Below are positions 9,043 to 16,834 of a stretch of DNA of 36,343 nt, in pieces. The translations under genes and the position numbers were made by a program. The notes under the pieces are model-generated. The model was not told the origin of the DNA and did no database searches. It saw nothing but the letters and a program-made list of their open reading frames with translations. This DNA is from Bacillota bacterium (lineage in GTDB: Bacteria; Bacillota; Clostridia; Saccharofermentanales; DTU023), in NCBI GenBank assembly GCA_023388605.1, contig JAEWFX010000012.1, forward strand, positions 1 through 36,343, given 5' to 3'. The stretch's first letter is position 1. The number at the start of each line of letters is the position of its first letter.

Positions 9043-10443
9043 ATGGCTAGAGAATATAGAACAATTGAAGAAGTAGCCGGCCCTTTGATGCTGGTACGCG
9101 ATGTCGAAGGAGTTACCTACGACGAGCTCGCAGAGATTGAATTGCCTGATGGTGAGATCCGTCGCTGTAAAGTTCTTGAAGTCAATGGATCTGAAGCCTT
9201 GGTACAGCTATTCGACAGTGCTATGGGAATAAATGTAGCAGATAGCCGTGTACGCTTTTTAGGACGAGGCATGCAACTCGCAGTTTCGAGCGATATGCTC
9301 GGACGCGTCTTTGACGGAATGGGCAATGCCATCGACGGTGGTTCGGAGATCATACCGCAGGCCATGCGTGACATCAATGGTCTAGCTCTCAATCCGGCAG
9401 CCCGTGATTATCCCAATGAGTTTATTCAGACGGGTGTATCTGCAATAGATGGTCTGAATACATTGGTTCGTGGTCAAAAACTACCGATTTTCTCTGGTTC
9501 TGGTCTACCGCATAATCGCCTAGCTGCTCAGATAGCACGTCAAGCCAAGGTGCTCGGAAACTCAGGTAATTTCGCCGTTGTATTCGCTGCTATGGGCATC
9601 ACCTTCGAAGAAGCCAATTTCTTCATCGAGGATTTTAAGGAGACCGGCGCTATATCTCGTTCTGTCATGTTCATCAACTTGGCGGATGACCCTGCCATTG
9701 AGCGTATTTCTACTCCCCGTATGGCACTGACAGCTGCCGAATACTTAGCTTTTGACTTAGATATGCACGTCTTGGTCATCATGACTGACATCACCTACTA
9801 TGCTGAAGCTCTGCGTGAGCTCTCAGCTGCACGTAAAGAAGTCCCTGGTCGTCGTGGTTATCCCGGTGCTATGTATACTGATTTAGCTTCACTTTACGAG
9901 CGTGCTGGTCGTCAGAAGGGCAAAGAAGGTTCGATCACCATGGTGCCTATTTTGACCATGCCAGATGATGACAAAACCCATCCCATCCCAGATTTGACTG
10001 GTTATATAACTGAAGGTCAGATAATTTTGAACCGTGATCTCTATCGCCGTTCCATCATGCCTCCCATCGATGTTTTACCTTCTCTATCACGTCTTAAGGA
10101 CAAAGGTATCGGTGAGGGTAAGACTCGTGTCGATCATGCCAACGTGATGAATCAGCTATTTGCAGCCTACTCACGTGGTAAAGAGGCCAAAGAATTGCAG
10201 GTAATCTTAGGTGCTGAGGCCTTGTCAGAGACCGATCGAATCTATGCTATGTTCGCTGATGAGTTTGAGTCGCGTTATGTATCACAGGGCTTTAATCTCG
10301 ATCGTACCATCTCTGAAACTCTTGAATTAGGTTGGGAATTGTTATCGATTCTACCGAAAAATGAGTTGAAGCGTATCAAAGAAGAGTTTATCGAGCAATA
10401 TTATTCTGAAGAAATCAATCAGCAATTTATGCAAAAACTCTAA
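9043..10443 (+). CDS. ntpB: V-type ATPase regulatory subunit B
   Basis: This 466-residue non-catalytic partner of NtpA alternates with it in the head. It has the F1/V1 fold but no P-loop: the corresponding loop reads S-G-S-G-L-P-H-N. The family blocks P-I-F-S-G-S-G-L-P-H-N and E-V-P-G-R-R-G-Y-P-G are intact. The ATG at 9043 follows a consensus GGAGGT at 9031-9036; the in-frame extension back to 9019 lies inside ntpA and lacks a site. Length is normal. Confidence 0.98.
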   Translation: MAREYRTIEEVAGPLMLVRDVEGVTYDELAEIELPDGEIRRCKVLEVNGSEALVQLFDSAMGINVADSRVRFLGRGMQLAVSSDMLGRVFDGMGNAIDGGSEIIPQAMRDINGLALNPAARDYPNEFIQTGVSAIDGLNTLVRGQKLPIFSGSGLPHNRLAAQIARQAKVLGNSGNFAVVFAAMGITFEEANFFIEDFKETGAISRSVMFINLADDPAIERISTPRMALTAAEYLAFDLDMHVLVIMTDITYYAEALRELSAARKEVPGRRGYPGAMYTDLASLYERAGRQKGKEGSITMVPILTMPDDDKTHPIPDLTGYITEGQIILNRDLYRRSIMPPIDVLPSLSRLKDKGIGEGKTRVDHANVMNQLFAAYSRGKEAKELQVILGAEALSETDRIYAMFADEFESRYVSQGFNLDRTISETLELGWELLSILPKNELKRIKEEFIEQYYSEEINQQFMQKL

Positions 10444-10455
10444 TGGAGTAAGTAG

Positions 10456-11136
10456 ATGGCTGTAATGAGAGTAAATCCCAACCGCATGGAGCTCATGCGG
10501 TTGAAAAACCAACTTAAAACAGCGCGGCGCGGTCACAAGTTGTTGAAAGATAAACGCGACGAATTGATGCGTCAGTTTTTGATCTTAGTCAAAGAAAACG
10601 CTGCTCTGCGTAGACGAGTAGAAGAGTTGTTGCGTAATGCTGGTGGCGAACTCATGCTCGCTGCTGTATCTATGCCACAACCAGTGATCGAAACAGCTCT
10701 TTTCTCAGGTCGCAGTGGTTTGTCTTGTCAGATGCGAGTCGACAACGTGATGAGTGTACGTGTGCCTGAGTTCATCTTCGAGGACACCAAGATCACTGCT
10801 AATCAATTGCCGTACAGTCTATCTGGCACTACCGGTGAGCTCGATCAGGCCATCGGAGCTCTCCAACAAGCTTTACCCGCGATGATTGAGCTAGCTAATA
10901 TAGAAAAAAAGACGCAGTTGATGGCCGATGAGATAGAGAGTACACGCAGACGTGTAAATTCGCTAGAGCATCGTTTGATCCCTGACTTAGAGGATACTAT
11001 CCGTTCTATCACTATGAAGATGGATGAGAATGAACGCGGTAATTTAACTCGTCTGATGAAGGTTAAAGACCTCATCCTCGAGCGTGAATTGCAAGCTCGT
11101 AGGCGACAGTTAGATAGGAGTAATAGTGAGTCCTAG
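10456..11136 (+). CDS. ntpD: V-type ATPase subunit D (central shaft)
   Basis: This 226-residue protein is two long helices around a central segment, the coiled-coil axle that turns inside the A3B3 head. The N terminus V-N-P-N-R-M-E-L-M-R-L-K-N-Q-L is the family signature, and the C-terminal helix carries R-R-V-N-S-L-E-H-R-L-I-P. It starts 12 bases after ntpB and overlaps the next gene by 11 bases. It is the last V-ATPase gene here: ntpH and ntpJ, which follow in E. hirae, are absent and are replaced by two racemase-family genes. Confidence 0.96.
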   Translation: MAVMRVNPNRMELMRLKNQLKTARRGHKLLKDKRDELMRQFLILVKENAALRRRVEELLRNAGGELMLAAVSMPQPVIETALFSGRSGLSCQMRVDNVMSVRVPEFIFEDTKITANQLPYSLSGTTGELDQAIGALQQALPAMIELANIEKKTQLMADEIESTRRRVNSLEHRLIPDLEDTIRSITMKMDENERGNLTRLMKVKDLILERELQARRRQLDRSNSES

Positions 11137-12202
11137 AATTCAGATAGACCTAGATAAATTACGATTTAATTTACAAGCTCTTCGCGCTTTAGAAAGTAGT
11201 CGAGGAGCTACTATTTTTTATTCATTAGATGAAGTTGGAGTACATCCTCGTATCTTAGATCTATATCTTAAAGAAGGTGTACGTAATTTCTCCACAACTA
11301 AAGTGGAAAATTTAGCCGTATTACACGAAGTAGCTGATATTTTGCTCTATAATAGACAACCAGCTATGAGTAAATTAGAGACAGTGGTGGAGCTGGCAGA
11401 TTGTAGTTATCATTCAGAAGCTGAGTCTATCAATAAGGCTTCGGATATAGCTCTCGCTAGAGGTAGATGTCATGGAGTGATATTGCTGGTGGAGGCAGGG
11501 GATCTGGGTCTCGGTTGCTCGGCAGATCAAATTGAGCCTCTGATCGATCTATGCCAGCGTCTGCGTGGCGTTGAATTACTGGGAATCGGATATTGTAGTA
11601 ATCGTTTTGCTGGTATCTTGCCCGAACAGACGTTGACAGACAACCTACAAATGTTAGCTGAGTGGGTACAGCAGAGTTATGGTGGTGATCTGCCTGCCAT
11701 TTTAGTAGAAGGGCCTGAGTTTATCAGCAGTGCTTTCGGAAATTGCATCAGAGATTTCAGCGGCATCAATCAACTGGTGGTAGGAAGTGAAATTTACAGT
11801 GGACACGATGTTGCCAGCAATCAATCATTGGTCGGTCTGCGTAGCGAGTTGATTACATTAGTGTCAGAAATCATCGAGAACAAACGTGTGAATAGTTGTC
11901 CTACAGGTGGTGTAGCAGCTTGTCAGACACCTGCTCGTCTGATCACAGAAAATTGTTTTACTGATCGAGGTATGATCAGACGTATCACTTTAGACCTAAA
12001 TCTATGTCACTGTGATTTTTTAAATATATCTGTCTATCGTGACGATCTACAGTTTTTAGGAGCAACTACAGATTATTCAGTTTTTGAGACAGGGAACAGT
12101 CTCCATGATTATAATGTCGGCAGCACCATCTCCTTCAAAGTTGAACCGCAAGGCATCTATCAATTGTTTAATTATGCAGACCTGCCCGTGGAATTAATTT
12201 GA
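11126..12202 (+). CDS. Ornithine-racemase-like fold-type III PLP protein lacking the PLP lysine
   Basis: This 358-residue protein follows the alanine/ornithine racemase fold from end to end. It starts P-R-I-Q-I-D-L-D-K-L, has A-G-D-L-G-L-G where ornithine racemase has D-L-G-D-L-R-E-G, has a G-I-G barrel strand and a late S-E-I-I-E-N-K. The residue that should be the PLP lysine in the V-T-K-V motif aligns with Asp35 (Y-S-L-D-E-V). The phosphate-binding G-G-N-S loop reads E-G-P-E-F-I-S-S, and the R-I-G-E motif is V-V-G-S-E. It is therefore probably not a racemase; a binding or regulatory role is possible but unproven. The GTG at 11126 follows TAGGAG. It overlaps ntpD by 11 bases and ends seven bases before alr. 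Confidence 0.75.
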   Translation: MSPRIQIDLDKLRFNLQALRALESSRGATIFYSLDEVGVHPRILDLYLKEGVRNFSTTKVENLAVLHEVADILLYNRQPAMSKLETVVELADCSYHSEAESINKASDIALARGRCHGVILLVEAGDLGLGCSADQIEPLIDLCQRLRGVELLGIGYCSNRFAGILPEQTLTDNLQMLAEWVQQSYGGDLPAILVEGPEFISSAFGNCIRDFSGINQLVVGSEIYSGHDVASNQSLVGLRSELITLVSEIIENKRVNSCPTGGVAACQTPARLITENCFTDRGMIRRITLDLNLCHCDFLNISVYRDDLQFLGATTDYSVFETGNSLHDYNVGSTISFKVEPQGIYQLFNYADLPVELI

Positions 12203-12209
12203 GGTCTAT

Positions 12210-13370
12210 ATGTCGAATAAAGTAGCTACAACTGAATGGACACTTGACAAAATCAATAGACATAGTCGTTGCTGGCTCGAACTTTCTCGCAGCAATCTAC
12301 GTCATAACTTTTTCGCCATTAAAAAATCACTGCCAGCTGACTGTAAGATCATCGGCATGATCAAAGCCAATGCCTATGGCCATGGAGATGAATGGGTGGC
12401 CAGGGAGTTAACTGATTGCGGTATAGATTATCTGGGAGTGGCTAGTTTAGCTGAGGCTATTGAATTAAGACAGAGAGGCATCACCACTCCGATTATCAGC
12501 ATGGGTCCTGTGCAAGTTGAATTGGCTTTGCTGGCAGCAGAATATGAGATCACCCAATTGTTGAGTTCTTTTGCGGAAGCTGCTGAATTAGCCAGTCTTG
12601 CCACTAAACAACATCTATCTCTGAAATTTCAACTCAAATTAGATACGGGTATGTCTCGCTTGGGATTTAGTTGTCGCCATGCCGTAGATGAGGTAATAGA
12701 AGAGATATATCGTTGTACACAATTAGAAAGCATTGAAATAGAGGGAATCTTAACTCACTTCAACAATGCCGATGCCGTAGACAGCGATCTGCACCGTGAG
12801 CAAGTTAGCTTGTTTAAGCAGATTGTCGAGGGTTTAGAGCAGCGAGGCATTGTTTTTCAATATGTGCATAGCGCTAACAGTGCCTCCATACTCAGTGAAC
12901 CTATTAAAGGCAATATGGTGCGTCCGGGTATCTTGCTCTACGGTTGTACCGGAGGTGTAGATAATATCAACGGTATAGATCTGAAGCCTGTGATGAGCTT
13001 TAAGGCTCGTCTAGTAGCTGTTCGCCAAATACAGAAAGGCGATGCTGTCAGTTATGGTCCAACTTTTGTCAGTGATAGAACGATGAAAATCGGGGTGGTC
13101 GAAGCAGGTTATGCTGATGGAATACTACGCACAATGTCTAACCAGGCAGTTTTCAGTATTCGTGGTCAAGCTGCACCAGTTATCGGTACAGTCTGCATGG
13201 ATCGCTTGATGGTCGATCTGAGCGAGGTAACAGATCCTCAAGTCGGAGATGAAGTCACAATTTTTGGTGAAGAGGTATCTACTGACCGACAAGCAAGTCG
13301 TTGTGGCACCATAGCCTACGAACTCACTTGTTCGGTCAGACAACGTGTTCCTAGATTTATCGTCGATTAA
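12210..13370 (+). CDS. alr: Alanine racemase (PLP enzyme)
   Basis: This enzyme converts L- to D-alanine for peptidoglycan in the cytoplasm. The PLP lysine is Lys52 in I-K-A-N-A-Y-G-H-G, and the second catalytic base is Tyr282 in V-S-Y-G-P-T-F. The barrel motif M-V-R-P-G-I-L-L-Y-G and the C-terminal V-C-M-D-R-L-M-V-D are intact. Its 386 residues are normal for Alr. The ATG at 12210 follows GAGGT. It is the last gene of the V-ATPase transcription unit, and its TAA overlaps the stop of the convergent glutamine synthetase gene. The intact site contrasts with the lysine-less homologue just upstream. Confidence 0.96.
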   Translation: MSNKVATTEWTLDKINRHSRCWLELSRSNLRHNFFAIKKSLPADCKIIGMIKANAYGHGDEWVARELTDCGIDYLGVASLAEAIELRQRGITTPIISMGPVQVELALLAAEYEITQLLSSFAEAAELASLATKQHLSLKFQLKLDTGMSRLGFSCRHAVDEVIEEIYRCTQLESIEIEGILTHFNNADAVDSDLHREQVSLFKQIVEGLEQRGIVFQYVHSANSASILSEPIKGNMVRPGILLYGCTGGVDNINGIDLKPVMSFKARLVAVRQIQKGDAVSYGPTFVSDRTMKIGVVEAGYADGILRTMSNQAVFSIRGQAAPVIGTVCMDRLMVDLSEVTDPQVGDEVTIFGEEVSTDRQASRCGTIAYELTCSVRQRVPRFIVD

Positions 13371-15310
13371 TCTAGGCAATTTTCACTGTAAATCTTATAC
13401 AGATTGCGTAATTCTTTGATCATGCTAGACATCTTCGATTGTAATTGAGCTGCTCTGTGCAATTCGTTGTTGTTCAACGCATCGCTTATCTGTGTGAAAA
13501 TTGAAGCACGGTGCTGGCGATCTACTGCGAGATCACAACGCATGTTCTGGATGATCTGCCACATATCTTCGAGGTAGCTGAGATCCTGTTGGGCTAAATC
13601 CATGCGTTTGTGTAAAGCTCGTAGCTCACGCAGCCATTGGCGGTTATGAGCGATTAAGCGGTCTCGCAATTCCAATTCCCAAACATCTAACATAGCTTTG
13701 GTATAGCTGCGGATCAGGCGCTCGTCGAAAACTTCACCGGCACAGAGCATATTGAGGCTGTCTTCATCAGTGAGTAGATTGTTGAGTGCTTCGTGCACAT
13801 TTTGGGCCGGCTTACCAAATAATTCATCGCGTTCAGCCGCTGTATATTTACTGAAAATATCTTCCTCTGAACGATAGGCATATTGCTTTTTGAGATAGGT
13901 TGCATCTTGCCCAGCCTCTTTAGTGAATTCTCGATACAGATCTTCGTTGTGGCTGGGATCTGTCAGCTGTCGATCGATTAGATTCTTGATACCATCGTCC
14001 ATGGCTTGACAGAGGGCTGAAACTACGAAGTAGAGATTGCTCTTGGGATGAGGTGAACGCAATTCAAAACGTGTAGCCAACTGATTGCCGCTAGGTCGAA
14101 TGAGACTGATCAATACTGTGCGATTACGCGATAATTCTCGTACATCGCGTCCGATAGTGGCCACAGCGTGGGTGGGGGCTTCAAAGTGAGGTGTCAGACG
14201 CTCAAATGCATCGTTGCAGCAGGTGACAAAGGGGGCGATCGCAGAATTGTAGTGCTTCATCACACCCATCAGAGCACCCCAGCCGAGATTAGATAAAAAT
14301 TCTTGGTTGGGATCGACGGGAGCGAAGAGATTATATTTTTTGCCATCTTTGGTGCGGAGTAAGACATTGAAATGAGTGTGCTTACCTGAACCTGCAACGC
14401 CAGGTATGGGTTTGGCACGGAAGCTCACTTCTAGACCGTGCAAACGAAAAACTTCTTTGATTAAGATACGGATAATACCCTCATTATCGATTGCCTGCAG
14501 TGCATTGGCATACGACCAGTCAATCTCTAATTGTTCTACGATGTGATCCATGTCACCAGAACCATTGAGGTGAGCTTTGACACCGCCGACCTCTTTGTGG
14601 CCCATTTCGGGTTCGAATCCATAGCGTGCCAGAAGCATCAAGGTGCGTTCTAGAGCAGTGCGTACTACACCCTTTGTGCGTTTCCAATATTGTTCTTTAA
14701 GCCCTTGTGAAGTCGATAGATGTTCCTCAGCGACTACATCGTCTGGTGTACGTACCCAAAATTCTAATTCGGTAGCGATGGTCAACTCACAACTCTCTAT
14801 CAAGTTGCGGTTGAATTGTGACTCGATCAATTCTGGGGCAGTGCGTAGATATCCCTGCAAGTTCTGGTCGAATTTGTTGAGGGCACGACGCAAAAGTGAA
14901 CGGGAACAGACAAATTTTTGTCGGTGACGCAAAAAGCAGGGTATACGCAGTGTGCCGACAGGCTTGCCTAATTCTTCGAGGATATTTTCATAATTGTAAT
15001 CTACATACCAATTGACTGATGTGTCAGCGATGAAATCTACCTGAGCATCATTGATGGTTGCGATCAGCGGGAGAACAACTGATGAGCCGTCAGTTTGAAC
15101 ACTGCCGTTGAGAAAGGAATCGATCTCCTTCAAAAATAAATCGATGGGAATTTTTACATCAGTATCATTACCGGCTATATCTATAGAAGACAGAGAGACA
15201 AATCTAATCTCAGGATATTTCAGTAAAATCTTTTTGAGTTTATCGCTGCTATGTTCTTGGGGTTGAAGACAGTAGAGCATATGGTCATAGAGCTTAAAAT
15301 TTGTGAGCAT
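13367..15310 (-). CDS. Glutamine synthetase, long clostridial type
   Basis: This protein is predicted to make glutamine from glutamate, ammonia and ATP. The catalytic domain motifs are present: E-L-E-F-W (about 181-185), the metal-binding E-M-G-H-K-E-V-G-G (235-243), G-S-G-K-H-T-H-F-N (307-315) and the later R-F-E-L-R-S-P-H-P block. About 200 C-terminal residues are charged helix, which explains the 647-residue length; clostridia have known GS of this size. The ATG at 15310 follows GAGGAG. An in-frame extension to 15409 would run through the promoter and is rejected. The promoter TTGACT-N17-TACTTT is at 15367-15339. The gene is convergent with alr and shares four bases with it. Confidence 0.92.
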   Translation of the reverse strand: MLTNFKLYDHMLYCLQPQEHSSDKLKKILLKYPEIRFVSLSSIDIAGNDTDVKIPIDLFLKEIDSFLNGSVQTDGSSVVLPLIATINDAQVDFIADTSVNWYVDYNYENILEELGKPVGTLRIPCFLRHRQKFVCSRSLLRRALNKFDQNLQGYLRTAPELIESQFNRNLIESCELTIATELEFWVRTPDDVVAEEHLSTSQGLKEQYWKRTKGVVRTALERTLMLLARYGFEPEMGHKEVGGVKAHLNGSGDMDHIVEQLEIDWSYANALQAIDNEGIIRILIKEVFRLHGLEVSFRAKPIPGVAGSGKHTHFNVLLRTKDGKKYNLFAPVDPNQEFLSNLGWGALMGVMKHYNSAIAPFVTCCNDAFERLTPHFEAPTHAVATIGRDVRELSRNRTVLISLIRPSGNQLATRFELRSPHPKSNLYFVVSALCQAMDDGIKNLIDRQLTDPSHNEDLYREFTKEAGQDATYLKKQYAYRSEEDIFSKYTAAERDELFGKPAQNVHEALNNLLTDEDSLNMLCAGEVFDERLIRSYTKAMLDVWELELRDRLIAHNRQWLRELRALHKRMDLAQQDLSYLEDMWQIIQNMRCDLAVDRQHRASIFTQISDALNNNELHRAAQLQSKMSSMIKELRNLYKIYSENCLD

Positions 15311-15338
15311 GATATTCTCCTCTATTCTGAATGACAAA

Positions 15339-15367
15339 AAAGTATTATTGATCGAAAAAAAAGTCAA
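15339..15367 (-). promoter_or_regulatory. Promoter of the glutamine synthetase gene
   Basis: On the minus strand, TTGACT (15367-15362), a 17-base spacer starting with a T run, and TACTTT (15344-15339) form a plausible vegetative promoter. The leader before the ATG at 15310 would be about 20 bases and contains the GAGGAG ribosome binding site. Confidence 0.6.
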
Positions 15368-15429
15368 TAGCATTGTCAGATCAATAGCAAGTACTTGTCT
15401 GAAAACCATTGAAACACAATGATTTATAT

Positions 15430-15441
15430 TTACCGCGGTAA
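15430..15441. promoter_or_regulatory. 12-bp palindrome TTACCGCGGTAA, possible operator
   Basis: This is a perfect 12-base inverted repeat with a central CG, a shape common to repressor operators. It lies 26 bases upstream of the ferredoxin -35 box. A related half-preserved copy, TAACCACGGTAA, sits at 15498-15509 directly after the -10 box. The pair flanks the promoter. No regulator gene is adjacent, so the binding protein is unknown. Confidence 0.5.
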
Positions 15442-15467
15442 GAAAAATAAAAACTTTAATAAAGGGG

Positions 15468-15496
15468 TTGCATTATGTTAGTTAACGTGTTATTGT
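15468..15496 (+). promoter_or_regulatory. Promoter of the ferredoxin gene
   Basis: TTGCAT (15468-15473), a 17-base spacer and TATTGT (15491-15496) are spaced as a vegetative promoter. The transcript would start near 15503, inside the second palindrome-like site, and would have a leader of about 60 bases that includes a hairpin at 15521-15540. Confidence 0.55.
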
Positions 15497-15520
15497 ATAA
15501 CCACGGTAAGGAAAGAAATT

Positions 15521-15540
15521 ACTCGGGATTGCCCCGAAGT
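15521..15540 (+). other. Leader hairpin before the ferredoxin gene
   Basis: The bases ACTCGGG (15521-15527) pair with CCCGAAGT (15533-15540), leaving one bulged A and a five-base loop. It has no T tract, so it is not a terminator as it stands. It may stabilise the mRNA or take part in control; no function can be shown. Confidence 0.4.
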
Positions 15541-15566
15541 GTATGTGTAATGTAAGGAGAGAAATT

Positions 15567-15737
15567 ATGGCTTATAAAATTTCAGATGCATGTGTAACAT
15601 GCGGTAGTTGTGAACCCGAATGCCCCGTAGCAGCAATCACTCCTGGTGATGAGCAATACCATATCGATCCTGATACTTGTATCGAATGTGGTGCTTGTGC
15701 AGCTATCTGTCCGGTTGAGGCTATTTCACTCGATTAA
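15567..15737 (+). CDS. 2[4Fe-4S] ferredoxin, clostridial type
   Basis: This 56-residue soluble electron carrier has two cluster motifs: Cys9-x2-Cys12-x2-Cys15-x3-Cys19-Pro and Cys38-x2-Cys41-x2-Cys44-x3-Cys48-Pro. Each cluster takes three cysteines from one motif and one from the other. The internal two-fold repeat and the start A-Y-K-I-S are typical of clostridial ferredoxins, which serve low-potential anaerobic metabolism. The ATG at 15567 follows AAGGAG. It is a single-gene unit with its own promoter and terminator. Confidence 0.97.
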   Translation: MAYKISDACVTCGSCEPECPVAAITPGDEQYHIDPDTCIECGACAAICPVEAISLD

Positions 15738-15787
15738 TTTGGTAGTAGCACTTATGTGTTGACTATATCCCGGAATTCTAAGTGAGA

Positions 15788-15826
15788 GAACGATGAAAGC
15801 CACCATATGGTGGCTTTTGTCGTTCT
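15788..15826. terminator. Large inverted repeat / terminator between ferredoxin and rsmI
   Basis: AGAACGA (15788-15794) and AAAGCCACC pair with GGTGGCTTT and TCGTTCT (15820-15826), a nearly continuous stem closed by an ATAT loop. A short T run follows the inner stem. It sits between convergent genes and can serve both. Confidence 0.8.
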
Positions 15827-15841
15827 AGATATTTTTGCTGA

Positions 15842-16738
15842 TCAGTTATTTCTCTTATATCTTATCATCGACATAACTTGATTCTTGCGGGGTAGATCAG
15901 AAGCTGGTATGAGTTTTTGGCAGAGTTGATAAATGTCTTTATCGGTGAGAGGATAATTTATCAGTTCATCTATCAAGGTTTCGCAGTTTATCTGTGGTGA
16001 TTCCGCTGGAGAAACCTGTATTTTATTTGAAGTAGAAGTATCAGCCAATAATAAGACGAATTCACCGCGTGGATTGTGTTTAGTAAAATGCTCTATCAAT
16101 TCCTTGGCATTACCCTGAATGAATTCTTCGTGTGCTTTGGTTAGTTCGCGAGCAGTTACGAGGGTTACCGCAGAAAAATAATTATCTGTCGATAGTATTT
16201 CTAATGTTTTTAGAAGACGATGCGGAGCTTCATAGGTTATCACGGTACATCTCTGTTCTAATAGTGTCTTCCAGGAGGCGAGTTCTCTGTGTATATCGTT
16301 GACTTTTTTGGGAATAAAGCCTGCGAAATAAAAGCGATCAGTCGGTAAACCGCTGCCGATCAGAGCAGTTAATGCAGCGTTGGCGCCGGGCAGGGGAATG
16401 ATGTCGATATCAGGGTATTTCCTACGCAAATAATCAACTAATAGGTAACCGGGATCTGAGATGCAGGGCATACCAGCATCAGAGACCAGAGCGATATTTT
16501 TACCGCTAGTAAGGAGTTCAGCTATTTCTGACAAGCGATTCTGTTCGTTGAATTTATGGTAACTCAAGAAGCGTTTTTTACACTTTAATGGTAATTGACT
16601 GAAGATAAGCGAGCTGGTACGAGTGTCCTCAGCTAAGATCAAATCCGTATTTTCCAGTGTTTCGAGGGCGCGCTGAGATATATCTTTGAGATTACCTATC
16701 GGCGTACTCACTAAGTAGAGTGTTCCTGTATTCGACAT
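15842..16738 (-). CDS. rsmI: 16S rRNA 2'-O-ribose C1402 methyltransferase RsmI
   Basis: RsmI uses S-adenosylmethionine to methylate the ribose of C1402 in the ribosomal decoding centre. The 298-residue protein shows the tetrapyrrole-methylase fold motifs: L-V-S-T-P-I-G-N-L near residue 10, A-E-D-T-R near 37, V-S-D-A-G-M-P-C-I-S-D-P-G-Y near 85-98, and the E-A-P-H-R-L segment in the middle. Length is normal. It is transcribed away from the polyamine genes and ends just after the shared terminator. Confidence 0.96.
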   Translation of the reverse strand: MSNTGTLYLVSTPIGNLKDISQRALETLENTDLILAEDTRTSSLIFSQLPLKCKKRFLSYHKFNEQNRLSEIAELLTSGKNIALVSDAGMPCISDPGYLLVDYLRRKYPDIDIIPLPGANAALTALIGSGLPTDRFYFAGFIPKKVNDIHRELASWKTLLEQRCTVITYEAPHRLLKTLEILSTDNYFSAVTLVTARELTKAHEEFIQGNAKELIEHFTKHNPRGEFVLLLADTSTSNKIQVSPAESPQINCETLIDELINYPLTDKDIYQLCQKLIPASDLPRKNQVMSMIRYKRNN

Positions 16739-16782
16739 GAAATAACTCCGTATAGATATTGGGTTTATACTAGTTTAAGATA

Positions 16783-16825
16783 TATCTAATTTAGGCAAAA
16801 GTTTAGTAGAAAAATATATTAGATA
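16783..16825 (+). other. Inverted repeat next to the ribosome binding site of the polyamine operon
   Basis: TATCTAAT (16783-16790) is the exact reverse complement of ATTAGATA (16818-16825), and the right arm ends at the first base of the AGGAG site (16825-16829). If transcribed, the stem would lie against the ribosome binding site. All arms are AT-rich, so the stem is weak. Confidence 0.35.
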
Positions 16826-16834
16826 GGAGTAATT

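Noticed and set aside
13714..14927. Shadow frames inside the glutamine synthetase gene
   Set aside because: They lie within a clearly coding region on the other frames and have no ribosome binding sites.
15311..15409. N-terminal extension of the glutamine synthetase to 15409
   Set aside because: It runs through the TTGACT-N17-TACTTT promoter and has no ribosome binding site, whereas ATG 15310 follows GAGGAG and gives a family-like N terminus.
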